A DNA stretch of 64,000 nucleotides from Malaciobacter pacificus (GCF_004214795.1 NZ_CP035928.1:1488001-1552000), one strand, 5' to 3'. Shown: positions 8,609 to 17,200, counted from the first letter of the stretch. A program made the numbers and translations. The notes: a model not told the origin generated them from the letters alone.

Positions 8609-9463
8609 TTATTTATGGATTATAGATTTTATATTAAGGTTAAATTGATTTCCATCTTCTAAAGTATCAATTGTAATTAGAATTTTATTTTTATCACAAT
8701 ACTCTTTTACCATAGAAAGTCCTAAACCAAAACCATCTTTAGAAGAGTCTTCTTGAAAATATTTATCAAAAACGATGAAAAGATTTTTTGTATCAATATT
8801 TATACCTTTATTAAAAATTGACAATGTATTATTTTTATAATTAATTATTATTAAAGGATCTTCTTTTTTATTATATTTAATTGCATTAGAAATAAGATTA
8901 TCTATAGTTTTTTCAAAACCATTTAAATCAGATTTTAAAAGTATGTGTGGAATACTAGTTTTAATAAGCGTATCTTTTTTAATATCATCGAATTTATTAA
9001 TCGAATTATTTACAACTTCATCTAAATAAAACTCTTGGTTTTCAATTTTATCTATCTCTTTTTTTATTGAATATTCCATACTTTCATATAATTTTAGTAA
9101 ATTTGAACTAGCCTGTTCGATTCTTTTTAATCTTTTTAAACTCTTTTCATCACTAAGGGCTTTTTGAAGCATTTGAGTATTCATTTTTATAGTTGATACT
9201 GGTATATTTAATTCATGTATTGTTTCTTTTAGACTTTGTTGAAGTTTTTCATCACTTTTGAATAAGGGTCTTAAAATAGAGTTTGTAAAACTTAGAAATA
9301 TTCCTAAACCTAAAATTACTAGTGGCATAATTACATAGATAAAATTTTCTTGATTTAATCCAAATCTTGCTATAAATACATAATTTATGTATAGAATAAT
9401 AATTAGTGTAAAGGTAAAAATAATAGAAATAGAGATTAAGAACTCTCTTTTTTTAGAATTCAA
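8609..9463 (-). CDS. membrane sensor histidine kinase
   Basis: This 284-residue kinase has two membrane helices (about 9-28 and 41-60) separated by only a dozen residues, so it has almost no periplasmic sensor domain and may sense within the membrane or via a partner. The dimerisation/phosphoacceptor helix has His83 in TIHELNIPVS. The ATPase domain has an N-box (NLISNAIKYN) and a G-box (GFGLGLSMV). It overlaps the response-regulator gene by 11 bp and is followed, 180 bp on, by the TonB-dependent receptor gene. This order suggests that the system controls that receptor. The signal is unknown. Confidence 0.9.
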   Translation of the reverse strand: MNSKKREFLISISIIFTFTLIIILYINYVFIARFGLNQENFIYVIMPLVILGLGIFLSFTNSILRPLFKSDEKLQQSLKETIHELNIPVSTIKMNTQMLQKALSDEKSLKRLKRIEQASSNLLKLYESMEYSIKKEIDKIENQEFYLDEVVNNSINKFDDIKKDTLIKTSIPHILLKSDLNGFEKTIDNLISNAIKYNKKEDPLIIINYKNNTLSIFNKGINIDTKNLFIVFDKYFQEDSSKDGFGLGLSMVKEYCDKNKILITIDTLEDGNQFNLNIKSIIHK

Positions 9464-10112
9464 CTTTATATCCTATTCCTTTTATATTCAAAAGACAATC
9501 TTTACCTAAGATTTTCTTTATATGATTAATATAAACTCTAATAGAACCTTCACTATACTCTTCTTGAGTAGCCCAAAGTTTTGAAATAATCATATCTTTA
9601 GTTACTATTTCTCCCCTATTTTCAATAAATAATTCAATTAGTTCTAATACCTTAACTGGCAAATTTAAATCAATACCATTATTTAAAACTCTTTTTGAAT
9701 TGGGTTCAAATGTTAGATTATTTGGGAGAGATATACAATCAAACTGTTTTTTATTTCTCTTTAGTAAAGCTTTTATTCTAAGTAATAATTCATCTAAATC
9801 AACAGGTTTTTTTAAATAATCATCACACCCTTTTAAAAATGCATCATGTAATGTATCTTTATCCTTATATGAAGTTAAAAAAATTGTTGGCGTCTCATCA
9901 CTAGAATCTCTAAGTTGTTTTAACAAGTCTAAACCATTTATTTTTGGTACATTTATATCAAAAATATATAAGTCATAATTGTTAGTGTAGTTTAAAGTTA
10001 AACACTCTTCACCATCATTTGCAACATCAACATTAAAACCTTCATCATCTAAAAAGTCTTCAATAGTTGAAGCAAAAAGTTCATCATCTTCTAAAAGTAA
10101 TATTTTATACAA
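9453..10112 (-). CDS. OmpR/PhoB-family response regulator
   Basis: The 219-residue regulator has a receiver domain (1-115) with the acidic pair in LLLEDDE, phospho-acceptor Asp52 (YIFDINVPKING), Thr80 and Lys102 (LKKPVDL). A C-terminal winged-helix DNA-binding domain (about 125-219) ends RVYINHIKKILG and GIGYKVEF, as in OmpR/PhoB. The start is a TTG at 10112; an upstream in-frame ATG is excluded by a stop. It precedes and overlaps the kinase gene. Its -10 box overlaps that of the divergent phosphate transporter, so binding there could affect both. Receptor control is inferred from gene order and the repeats at 8510-8537. Confidence 0.92.
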   Translation of the reverse strand: MYKILLLEDDELFASTIEDFLDDEGFNVDVANDGEECLTLNYTNNYDLYIFDINVPKINGLDLLKQLRDSSDETPTIFLTSYKDKDTLHDAFLKGCDDYLKKPVDLDELLLRIKALLKRNKKQFDCISLPNNLTFEPNSKRVLNNGIDLNLPVKVLELIELFIENRGEIVTKDMIISKLWATQEEYSEGSIRVYINHIKKILGKDCLLNIKGIGYKVEF

Positions 10113-10139
10113 GCTTTAATCCCATTTATTAGTTAATTT

Positions 10140-10147
10140 ATTATAAT
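10140..10147. promoter_or_regulatory. overlapping divergent -10 boxes
   Basis: The eight bases ATTATAAT read as TATAAT on the plus strand (10142-10147) and on the minus strand (10145-10140). They lie 36 bp before the Na/Pi transporter ATG and 27 bp before the response-regulator TTG. No -35 box is needed in Campylobacterota sigma-70 promoters. Transcription of the two units would be mutually exclusive. Confidence 0.5.
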
Positions 10148-10183
10148 ATTTAATAGTTAAAAAAATGTTAATTGGAATTCTTT

Positions 10184-11965
10184 ATGGCTAAAAAACTGTT
10201 TATTATACTTTTGCTTTTGATTTTAGGCTTTTTTGTAATCTCACAAGAGAATATAAAAATAATACTTTCAGGTATTGCAATATTTTTGATTGGTATGCAT
10301 TTTATGGAAGATGGCTTTAAACAATTTTCAGGTGGAACTTTAGAAGAAGTGCTTGAAAGATTTACAAGTAATAAATATAAATCATTATTAACTGGTTTTA
10401 TTTCAACATCCATTGTTCAAAGTTCATCTTTAATATCTGTAATTATCATATCATTTTTATCTGTTGGATTAATATCTTTAACTCAAGCTGTTGCTGTTGT
10501 TTTTGGGTCAAACTTAGGAAGTACAACAACTGCATGGATTGTCTCTTCATTTGGATTAAATATTAAAATTTCACTATATGCAATGCCTTTAATTATATTT
10601 GGTGTAATTTTTAGATTTTCAAAAAACAGTACATATTTAGGAATAGGAAATGTGTTTTTAGGGTTAGGTTTTATATTCCTTGGTATTTCGTATATGAAAG
10701 AAGGATTTGATACATTAAAAGATTCTATTGATTTAGCTGCTTATAGTGTTGATGGTTTTATTGGATTAATGTTATTTATAATTATTGGTATGATTATGAC
10801 TATTGTTATTCAATCAAGTAGTGCTGCTATGGCTATTGTTATTACAGCTCTTGCAGGCGGTAATATTTTATATCTTGATGCTTTAGCTTTAGCAATAGGA
10901 GCAAACATTGGTACTACTGTAACTGCTGTGATGGGAGCATTAACATCAAACCAAAATGGTAAGAGATTAGCTTTTGTACACTTTATATTTAATGGGATAA
11001 CAGGTCTTCTAGCCCTTGTTTTAATTTATCAATTAAAAGATTTAGTTGATATTATTTCTCTATTTATAGGTATTGATGATGAAAATTACAGTATGAAATT
11101 AGCACTATTTCATACTATCTTTAATCTTCTAGGAATAGTAGTTTTATTTCCATTTATAGCCTTAATTGTAAAACTATCTGAAAAAATTATAAATGATGAT
11201 AAAATGAGAAAAGAGTCAAGACCATTATATTTGGATATGGCAAATTTAAAACTACCTTATAATGCTATGATCTCTATACAAAAAGAGGTTATTAATCTTT
11301 ATGATAAAGCTCAAAAAGCATTGCTACATGCTCTTAGTATACATACAAAAGATTTAGTAAAAAGAGAAGATATTGATAAAATTTTAAAAAATAAACCTTC
11401 GAAAATAGATACAAATTTAGATGAAATTTATAAAAATAATTTAAAAGAGTTATATAGTGAAATTATAGAATACTCTTTATTATCTCAAGAAAATATGACA
11501 AAAGAACAGCATGAATATGTTGCACAATTAAAGATTGCATCTAATGTTATAGTAAAAATTTTAAAAGATACAAGAGATATACAAAAGAATATGGATTTAT
11601 ATTTAAATAGCAAAAATGAATTTGTAAAGAAAGAGTATTTAGATATAAAAGGAGTTATTGTTAATACAATTTTTTCAATTAATCAACTAAAAGATAGTAA
11701 TCATGATGAAGTAGAAATATCAACGATAATTCAAATGGATAAAGATAAACTACAGGATTTTGAGTTAATGTACAGCGAAAGAATTGATAATTTAATTAGA
11801 AGTGAGAAAATAACATCAAAAATGGCAACATCACTTATAAATGATTCTACAACTGTATTTAATATATGTAGAAACTTATATAGAATTGCAAATATACTAT
11901 TTATTAAAGATGAAAAATTAAGAATGCTAGGGGATATAGATAATGAAACTGAAAAAAATATTTGA
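10184..11965 (+). CDS. Na+/phosphate symporter with C-terminal PhoU-like domain
   Basis: The start is taken as the ATG at 10184, nine bases after GGAA, rather than the in-frame TTG at 10172. The protein (about 593 residues) has an N-terminal helix and then two inverted membrane repeats. Each repeat carries a QSSS signature (IVQSSSLISVIII and VIQSSSAAMAIVI) that forms the Na+ and phosphate sites in the NptA/PNaS family. After about residue 350 comes a soluble helical region resembling PhoU, thought to control uptake. It imports inorganic phosphate. It is divergent from the two-component genes and overlaps the next small gene by 23 bp. Confidence 0.9.
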   Translation: MAKKLFIILLLLILGFFVISQENIKIILSGIAIFLIGMHFMEDGFKQFSGGTLEEVLERFTSNKYKSLLTGFISTSIVQSSSLISVIIISFLSVGLISLTQAVAVVFGSNLGSTTTAWIVSSFGLNIKISLYAMPLIIFGVIFRFSKNSTYLGIGNVFLGLGFIFLGISYMKEGFDTLKDSIDLAAYSVDGFIGLMLFIIIGMIMTIVIQSSSAAMAIVITALAGGNILYLDALALAIGANIGTTVTAVMGALTSNQNGKRLAFVHFIFNGITGLLALVLIYQLKDLVDIISLFIGIDDENYSMKLALFHTIFNLLGIVVLFPFIALIVKLSEKIINDDKMRKESRPLYLDMANLKLPYNAMISIQKEVINLYDKAQKALLHALSIHTKDLVKREDIDKILKNKPSKIDTNLDEIYKNNLKELYSEIIEYSLLSQENMTKEQHEYVAQLKIASNVIVKILKDTRDIQKNMDLYLNSKNEFVKKEYLDIKGVIVNTIFSINQLKDSNHDEVEISTIIQMDKDKLQDFELMYSERIDNLIRSEKITSKMATSLINDSTTVFNICRNLYRIANILFIKDEKLRMLGDIDNETEKNI

Positions 11966-12140
11966 ATATATAAATGGACATTTAAATAAAATAGAATTAA
12001 AAAAAGATGATAAAAAAGAGATAGAAGAACTTATAAAAAAACTTAGGAAAAAGAAAAAAGAGTTTGAAGATAAATCAGATAAAAAAGAGAAAATAAAAGC
12101 TATTAAAAAGTTAATTAAAAAAGCTCAAGAGAGCTTGTAA
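11943..12140 (+). CDS. small Lys/Glu-rich protein
   Basis: This 65-residue protein is dominated by Lys, Glu and Asp and is predicted to be almost entirely helical (KKIEL, EELIKKLRKKKKEFED, KAIKKLIKKAQESL). It overlaps the end of the phosphate transporter gene by 23 bp, so it is probably translated from the same message, and a hairpin sits over its stop codon. I do not recognise it. A role as an accessory to the transporter's PhoU-like domain is speculation. The charge pattern fits a short coiled coil. The conserved position in the operon, if found in relatives, would be the best evidence that it is real. Confidence 0.55.
   Translation: MKLKKIFEYINGHLNKIELKKDDKKEIEELIKKLRKKKKEFEDKSDKKEKIKAIKKLIKKAQESL
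12121..12136 (+). terminator. terminator of the phosphate-transporter unit
   Basis: AAGCTC-AAGA-GAGCTT forms a 6-bp stem with a 4-base loop. It overlaps the last codons of the small Lys-rich gene and is followed by a T-rich stretch (AACTTTTATT). This is a plausible intrinsic terminator. Confidence 0.55.
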
Positions 12141-12150
12141 TTAACTTTTA

Positions 12151-12402
12151 TTAGTAGCCTTTTAGATATAAAATAGCTGCAATAACCATAAATCCAATTC
12201 CAGCAACTATTAGTTGTGCAGATTTTTCTTTTCTTAATATTGACTCATCTAATTCAAAAACTGCTACAGATTTTAAAGTCCCATTATCTATATACTTTAA
12301 AAACTTGTAGCCTTTTTTTTCATATTTTACTTTTACTTTTTCAAGCTCTTTTTTTCTTTGAGCTTCACTAAAACCACCAACAACAATCTGTTTTTGTGCC
12401 AT
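12151..12402 (-). CDS. small protein with C-terminal membrane anchor
   Basis: This 83-residue protein has a soluble N-terminal part (MAQKQIVVGGFSEAQRKKEL, then KKGYKFLKYIDNGTLKSVAVFEL) and a single C-terminal hydrophobic helix (LIVAGIGFMVIAAILYLKGY) without a signal peptide, so it is a tail-anchored or single-pass inner-membrane protein. I do not recognise a family. Its start touches the stop of trmL (both at 12402), so it is the last gene of a purU-trmL run. The co-transcription does not reveal a function. Confidence 0.6.
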   Translation of the reverse strand: MAQKQIVVGGFSEAQRKKELEKVKVKYEKKGYKFLKYIDNGTLKSVAVFELDESILRKEKSAQLIVAGIGFMVIAAILYLKGY

Positions 12403-12866
12403 TATTTAAACTCACTAAAGTTTTGTCTTAATGCTTCATAAGCAATAATTGATACTGAGTTTGCAATATTTAAACTTCTAGCATCATTTGTCATAGGAAT
12501 TGTTACACACCCTGCTTTATTTTTATCCATAATAGATTCAGGTAGTCCAGCATCTTCTCTTCCAAAATAGATATAATCATTTGGCAAAAACTTTGCATCA
12601 AAATATACTTTATCTGTTTTTGTAGTAGCAAAAAAATGTCTATTATTTAAAGGATTCTTTTCCCAGAATTCTTCAATATTTTCATATTCATAAACTTCTA
12701 AATCAAACCAATAATCAAGCCCTGCTCTTCTTACTTCTTTTTCAGTGATTTCACCAAAACCATAAGGTTTTATTAAATGAAGTTTACAATTCATTGCAAA
12801 TGCAAGTCTTCCAATTGTCCCAACATTTCCAGGTATTCTTGGTTCGTGTAGTACTATATTAAACAT
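12402..12866 (-). CDS. trmL: tRNA (cytidine/uridine(34)-2'-O)-methyltransferase
   Basis: TrmL methylates the 2'-OH of the wobble base of leucine tRNAs using SAM. The 154 residues are the usual length of this minimal SPOUT enzyme. The three SPOUT motifs are present: PRIPGNVGTIGR near the N-terminus, FGREDAGLP, and IPMTNDARSLNIANSVSI forming the trefoil knot that binds SAM. The ATG at 12866 overlaps the last base of the purU stop, indicating coupled translation. SPOUT relatives such as SpoU-type TrmH are longer, which supports TrmL. Confidence 0.92.
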   Translation of the reverse strand: MFNIVLHEPRIPGNVGTIGRLAFAMNCKLHLIKPYGFGEITEKEVRRAGLDYWFDLEVYEYENIEEFWEKNPLNNRHFFATTKTDKVYFDAKFLPNDYIYFGREDAGLPESIMDKNKAGCVTIPMTNDARSLNIANSVSIIAYEALRQNFSEFK

Positions 12867-13699
12867 TATAAAATTACCGTTTTATTTCCATGAACAAATA
12901 CTCTGTCATTTAGTAAATATTCAAAGGCATTTGAAAGTACAATTTTTTCTACATTTCTTCCCGCATTTCTCATGTCTTCCCACGAGTAACTATGGTCAAC
13001 TCTTACAACATCTTGATAAATAATTGGTCCTTCATCTAAGTCATCTGTTACATAATGAGCAGTTGCACCAATAATTTTAACACCTCTTTCATGTGCTTGT
13101 TTATATGGGTTTGCTCCGATAAATGCTGGTAAAAATGAGTGGTGGATGTTTAGTACTTTTTTAGGATATTCTTGTACAAATTTAGGAGTTAAAATTCTCA
13201 TATATTTTGCAAGAACAATTAGTTCTGGTTCATATTCATTGATTTTAGCAATCATTTTATCTTCATGTTCTTCTCTACTTAAACCTTCTGCACTAATACA
13301 AGTAAAAGGAATATCAAATTTCTCTACTAAATCACCTAAAACTTCGTGATTTGCAATAACTGCTTTAATATTAGCATTTAATTCACCTGCTACATATCTA
13401 ATAAGTAAATCACCTAAAACATGAGACTCTTTTGTAGCTAAAATAACAACGTCTTTTTTCTCTTTTTTATTTAGTTTTATTTGAGCACTTTGAGGTAAAA
13501 CTTCTTTTAACTCTTTTAATAAGATATTTGCTGATACTTTACCAGAAATAATACTTCTCATAAAGAATTTTTTAGTTTCAGGGTCAACATATTCAGCATT
13601 TTGTTCTATATTTAAGTTATTTGCAAAAAGAACTTTTGAAATGTTATAAACAAGTCCTTTTGCATCTTCAGTATCTATTAAAAGTATATACTCTTCCAT
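12866..13699 (-). CDS. purU: formyltetrahydrofolate deformylase
   Basis: PurU hydrolyses 10-formyl-THF to formate and THF, balancing the one-carbon pool and supplying formate for purine synthesis. The 277-residue protein has an N-terminal ACT domain (about 1-75, LLIDTEDAKGLVYNISKVL) and a formyltransferase-fold domain (about 85-277). The latter has the catalytic NIHHSFLP stretch, GATAHYVTDDLDEGPII and the final QDVVRVDHSYS region. These match PurU rather than PurN because of the ACT domain. It heads a run with trmL and a small membrane protein. Confidence 0.94.
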   Translation of the reverse strand: MEEYILLIDTEDAKGLVYNISKVLFANNLNIEQNAEYVDPETKKFFMRSIISGKVSANILLKELKEVLPQSAQIKLNKKEKKDVVILATKESHVLGDLLIRYVAGELNANIKAVIANHEVLGDLVEKFDIPFTCISAEGLSREEHEDKMIAKINEYEPELIVLAKYMRILTPKFVQEYPKKVLNIHHSFLPAFIGANPYKQAHERGVKIIGATAHYVTDDLDEGPIIYQDVVRVDHSYSWEDMRNAGRNVEKIVLSNAFEYLLNDRVFVHGNKTVIL

Positions 13700-13787
13700 T
13701 TTCGTCCTATATCATTCAAGCTTATTTTTAAAGTTTGAATAATACCATTTTATAGTTTAATAGATAATTTTACATTATTAATATTAT

Positions 13788-14456
13788 TTAAAACCATATT
13801 ATACCAGCAAATCTTCCACACTTTTTGTTTTGTCTATATGAAAAATAAGGCTCATTTGAACACATTGTACAAACTTCTGAGATTTCAATATTATAAATAC
13901 CTAAATTATTTAATAGCTTTTTATTAATACCTTGCAAATCTATTAATCTTCCATCACAAAACTCTTCTCCAAAACTATTTTTTACTATGTCAATTAACTC
14001 TTCACTTACTTCATAACAACACTTTTGAATACTAGGCCCCATAATAACTTTAATATTTTCAACTTTACAATCAAAAACCTCTATCATCTTTTTTGCTGTA
14101 ACTTCTGCAATTTTTAAAAAAGTTGAGTTTCTTCCAGCATGAACAGCTGCAATTACTTCATTTTTTTCATCAAAAAATAGTATAGGAATGCAATCTGCTA
14201 CCATTACCATCAAAGGTAAGCCCTTTTGGTTTGTAATTAATCCATCACAGTTATCAATTAATTTTGGAGATTCTTTTGTGACTACTTGTACATTATTTCC
14301 ATGAACTTGATTCATATAAACTAAATCTTCACTTTTATAATTTATTTTTCTAGCAAGTTTAGCTCTGTTGGTATCAACATTTTCTTTTTTATCATTTACA
14401 TGATAAGCTAAATTCCCATCTTCAATAGTACTAAAATAATATTTTATTTGATTCAT
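13788..14456 (-). CDS. pgeF: PgeF/YfiH multicopper-fold protein (purine nucleoside phosphorylase / peptidoglycan editing factor)
   Basis: This 222-residue DUF152 protein has the family's zinc-site motifs: VADCIPILFF (Cys), AAVHAGRNST (His), GPSIQKCCYEV (Cys) and the C-terminal GRFAGIIWF. Members hydrolyse or phosphorolyse adenosine and inosine. In E. coli the protein also removes mis-incorporated L-Ser from peptidoglycan precursors. Older annotations call it polyphenol oxidase or laccase. It is divergent from the methyltransferase gene with 57 bp between starts, and lies 88 bp upstream of purU on the same strand, a purine-related neighbourhood. Confidence 0.88.
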   Translation of the reverse strand: MNQIKYYFSTIEDGNLAYHVNDKKENVDTNRAKLARKINYKSEDLVYMNQVHGNNVQVVTKESPKLIDNCDGLITNQKGLPLMVMVADCIPILFFDEKNEVIAAVHAGRNSTFLKIAEVTAKKMIEVFDCKVENIKVIMGPSIQKCCYEVSEELIDIVKNSFGEEFCDGRLIDLQGINKKLLNNLGIYNIEISEVCTMCSNEPYFSYRQNKKCGRFAGIIWF

Positions 14457-14480
14457 AATTTCATCTTTATAGCTTTTTGA

Positions 14481-14486
14481 TATAAT
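14481..14486 (+). promoter_or_regulatory. -10 box for the methyltransferase-aroE unit
   Basis: TATAAT in the extended context TTGATATAATTT lies 27 bp before the TTG start at 14514. A GATATAATTT-like -10 is typical of this lineage's housekeeping promoters. Confidence 0.5.
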
Positions 14487-14513
14487 TTACCAAAAAATTC
14501 TTAAGGATTTGAT

Positions 14514-15122
14514 TTGAATAGATTTGATGAAGCTTCTAAAACATGGGATAAAAAACAAACAAGTATTGATAGCTCAAATGCCTGTGTTGAAAATTTGAAT
14601 AAACATATTAAGTTAAAAGATGATGCCAATATCTTAGATTATGGTTGTGGCACAGGATTTATATCTTTTGCACTTAGTAATGAAACAAATAATATATTAG
14701 GTATGGACTATTCAGATGGCATGGTTGAAAGGTTTAATGAAAAAGCAAAAGAATTAAACTTTGACAATATAAAAGCTATGAAACATAATATGAATGAAGA
14801 TGAAATAGAAGAAAATAAATATGATTTATTTATCTCTTCAATGACAATGCACCATATAAAAGATACAAATATGTTCGCAAAAAAAGCTTATGATTGTTTA
14901 GTTGATGGAGGAATTGTTTGTATAAATGATTTAGAAAAAGAAGATGGTACATTTCATGCTAAACATAATAATGATGGTGTTGAACATTTTGGTTATGAAG
15001 AGAATAGTGTAAAAAAAATATTTGAAGATGTAGGGTTTCAAATCATTTCATTTGAAACTACATATATCCACAAAAGAAATGAAAAAGAGTACCCTCTTTT
15101 TAACTTAATAGCAAAAAAATAA
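14514..15122 (+). CDS. class I SAM-dependent methyltransferase
   Basis: This 202-residue protein starts at a TTG with a good AAGGA site seven bases upstream. It has the SAM-binding motif I ILDYGCGTGFISF (about 38-50), acidic motif II GMDYSDGM and the motif IV-like region YDLFISSMTMHHI. These place it in the Methyltransf_11/25 group acting on small molecules or lipids. The substrate is not evident; ubiquinone/menaquinone-type and thiol methyltransferases are among the relatives. It is 10 bp upstream of aroE in the same direction and probably cotranscribed with it. Confidence 0.85.
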   Translation: MNRFDEASKTWDKKQTSIDSSNACVENLNKHIKLKDDANILDYGCGTGFISFALSNETNNILGMDYSDGMVERFNEKAKELNFDNIKAMKHNMNEDEIEENKYDLFISSMTMHHIKDTNMFAKKAYDCLVDGGIVCINDLEKEDGTFHAKHNNDGVEHFGYEENSVKKIFEDVGFQIISFETTYIHKRNEKEYPLFNLIAKK

Positions 15123-15132
15123 AAGGAAATAA

Positions 15133-15930
15133 ATGAGTAAAAAATTTGTATTATTTGGGAACCCAGTAGCACATTCTAAGTCACCACAAATGCAAAATGC
15201 AGGACTAAATCATATTAAGTTTGATGGAAATTATGATAAATATCAACTTGAAGATGGAAGTACTATAAAAGAAGTATTTTTACAAAAAGGCTTTGAAGGA
15301 GCTAATATAACAGTACCTCATAAAGAGTTTGCATATCAAAATGCTGATGAAATCAGAGGTTTAGCAAATAAAATTCAAGCAGTAAATACATATATAAATG
15401 AAAATGGAAAAGTAATTGCTTATAATACTGATGCGCCAGGATTTTTAAAAGCTATTGAGTCTTTTGGTGATGTTAAAAATGTATTATTATTAGGTGCAGG
15501 AGGTACAGCAAAAGCAATTTCTCTAGCATTACAAGAAAAAGGTATAGAAGTTACAGTTTTAAATAGAAGTGAAGGAAAACTAGAGTTTTTCAAAAATGAA
15601 GGTATTAAATGCTCTTCTTGGGATAGTTTTGAATTAAAAAATTTTGATTTAGTTGTAAATTCAACAAGTGCTGGACTAAAAGATGAATATTTACCCGCTC
15701 CTATAGAAATATTAGAACCTGTATTAAAAAATGCCTCTTTTGCTTTTGATTGTGTATATGGAAAAGTAACTCCATTTTTAGCACTTGCTAAAGATAAAGG
15801 ATGTGAGATAAAAGATGGCGAGGACATGCTACTTTATCAAGGTGTTTTAGCGTTTGAATTATTTACTAATACAAAAGCTAATGATGAGCTTATTGAAGCT
15901 ATGAGAAAAGGATTAAAAGGTGAAATTTAA
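15133..15930 (+). CDS. aroE: shikimate dehydrogenase (NADP+)
   Basis: AroE reduces 3-dehydroshikimate to shikimate in aromatic amino acid synthesis. The 265 residues carry the full pattern: GNPVAHSKSPQMQN (substrate loop), NITVPHKE (catalytic Lys), AYNTDAPGF (Asp), the NADP-binding LLGAGGTAKAI, an NRSEGK phosphate-binding loop, NSTSAGL and the C-terminal LLYQGVLAFELFT. An AAAGGAAA site precedes the ATG. It follows the methyltransferase by 10 bp and overlaps a short secreted-protein gene by 11 bp at its 3' end. Confidence 0.96.
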   Translation: MSKKFVLFGNPVAHSKSPQMQNAGLNHIKFDGNYDKYQLEDGSTIKEVFLQKGFEGANITVPHKEFAYQNADEIRGLANKIQAVNTYINENGKVIAYNTDAPGFLKAIESFGDVKNVLLLGAGGTAKAISLALQEKGIEVTVLNRSEGKLEFFKNEGIKCSSWDSFELKNFDLVVNSTSAGLKDEYLPAPIEILEPVLKNASFAFDCVYGKVTPFLALAKDKGCEIKDGEDMLLYQGVLAFELFTNTKANDELIEAMRKGLKGEI

Positions 15931-16132
15931 TAAATTATTTACTTCTTTTCTTGTTTTAACTTCTACAAACTTATTGGCTAATGATATTGTTCCAAAAGAA
16001 TTGATTGGAAAATACTCTTTAGATACAACTTACTGTAATCAAGTTGATACAGGGAATGTAACAATAACTAAAAATTCATTTGAATTTTACGAAGATAGTT
16101 GTAAAGTTTTCATACATTTGTCACTAAATTGA
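15920..16132 (+). CDS. small secreted protein, probably truncated by a frameshift
   Basis: A GTG at 15920, eight bases after AAGGA and inside the aroE end, opens a 70-residue protein with a signal peptide (residues 1-20, ending NLLAND). Its mature part has two Cys and the segment ELIGKYSLDTTYCNQVDTG. After FYEDSCKVF the frame ends quickly (IHLSLN, stop). In the +1 frame, without any start, coding-like sequence follows directly (IEALATVKENGKEQKFGFLN) and runs to a TAG at 16236-16238. I infer a longer ancestral protein of about 105 residues broken by an indel near 16095-16130. No function is recognised. Confidence 0.5.
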   Translation: MKFNKLFTSFLVLTSTNLLANDIVPKELIGKYSLDTTYCNQVDTGNVTITKNSFEFYEDSCKVFIHLSLN

Positions 16133-16213
16133 AGCTTTAGCGACTGTTAAAGAAAATGGTAAAGAACAAAAGTTTGGATTCCTAAATCTTATAAAACCGA
16201 TTTCAAATTTATT

Positions 16214-16235
16214 AGAAGGGGTAATTAACCCTTCT
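16214..16235. terminator. hairpin between convergent small genes
   Basis: AGAAGGG (16214-16220) pairs with CCCTTCT (16229-16235) around an 8-base loop. It lies between the aroE-side unit and the stop codon of the convergent minus-strand gene. A long T tract is lacking on both strands, so termination efficiency is uncertain. Confidence 0.5.
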
Positions 16236-16549
16236 TAGTAATTATACTCTTTTATTTTATTTACATTACAAGCGTACTTATCACTATCAATAGATTTTAA
16301 CTCTTTACATTTTTCTAAATTAACATTCATAATGTAAGTAATATCTTTTTTTATTGTATTACATGTTTTTTTATCAAAATTAACAACAAGTTCAATACTC
16401 CCCTCTTCTCCAGTCCAAATTGTAGATATACAACCTTTGTCAGTTTTTACTATATCACTATCTTCATAGATACTAAAAATAACATCCCTAGCAAATGATG
16501 ATACAGTTAATAAACTTGTAGTTAATGTTATAAAAACAAATTTTTTCAT
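16235..16549 (-). CDS. small exported cysteine-containing protein
   Basis: This 104-residue protein begins with a clear Sec signal peptide (MKKFVFITLTTSLLTVSSFA, cleavage after residue 20). The mature part is about 84 residues with four Cys (CISTIW, CNTIKK, KCKEL, ACNVNK), which could form two disulfides in the periplasm. I do not recognise a family. It faces the frameshifted aroE-distal gene and is preceded by an AAGGAAAAT ribosome site. Similar small Cys-rich exported proteins are frequent and poorly conserved in Arcobacteraceae. Confidence 0.6.
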   Translation of the reverse strand: MKKFVFITLTTSLLTVSSFARDVIFSIYEDSDIVKTDKGCISTIWTGEEGSIELVVNFDKKTCNTIKKDITYIMNVNLEKCKELKSIDSDKYACNVNKIKEYNY

Positions 16550-16702
16550 TATTTTCCTTTTAGTAATAACACTTAATATGTTACTTAGACTTATTTTATA
16601 TCAAAATTAATGAATTACATATTAAAAATATATTTTTATTTATTGCTATATTAAAGTTATATTTTTATTTTATAATTGTAATTAAACAATTAAAGGATTT
16701 TG

Positions 16703-17125
16703 ATGAAAAAAAGTATTTTTTTTATACTTTGTCTAACTTCACTACTAAGTGCATCACAAATAAAAGTTTTAGAATATGCTGAATATATAGCGCATGGTGC
16801 TCACGCAAGTGCTAAAAACTTAGATGAGATTTTTAGAGTAACAAAAAATGATAAAAGTACCTTATATAGATATTCAACTGCTAGATACTCTGGACAAGTA
16901 GAAATACTTTGTACAGGTGAGACTTTTCCTTTTCAAATTAGAACAATTGATGGAAAATTTGAAGATGTAAACTCTATTTGGTCTCCAATGCCTTATTTTA
17001 CAGCATATTTTCAAATTTCAGATAGAATGTTTGAGCCAGGTATTAGAATGGTAACAATTTTGAAGAATAATAAAGAATATATTTGCTTAGAAGACAAAAA
17101 AACTTGTGTAAAAAAACAAAATTAG
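16703..17125 (+). CDS. exported protein of unknown function
   Basis: The ATG at 16703 follows AAAGGATTTTG; a TTG one codon earlier is less likely. The 140 residues start with a signal peptide (MKKSIFFILCLTSLLSASQ). The rest is a compact domain with a Tyr/Phe-rich core (EYAEYIAHGAHASA, YSTARYSGQVEILC, WSPMPYFTAYF) and three Cys in the mature protein, two of them near the C-terminus (ICLEDKKTC). No family is recognised. It stands alone between two AT-rich gaps, the downstream one holding a composite hairpin. Confidence 0.6.
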   Translation: MKKSIFFILCLTSLLSASQIKVLEYAEYIAHGAHASAKNLDEIFRVTKNDKSTLYRYSTARYSGQVEILCTGETFPFQIRTIDGKFEDVNSIWSPMPYFTAYFQISDRMFEPGIRMVTILKNNKEYICLEDKKTCVKKQN

Positions 17126-17200
17126 TAATATATAACTATATCTTATAATTTCTATATAAATAAAAGTAATATTTAAGATATATTCATATATAATTGTGTA

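Noticed and set aside
15420-15827. 135-codon open frame antisense to aroE
   Set aside because: aroE is unmistakable on the plus strand, and the antisense product has no recognisable features or ribosome site.
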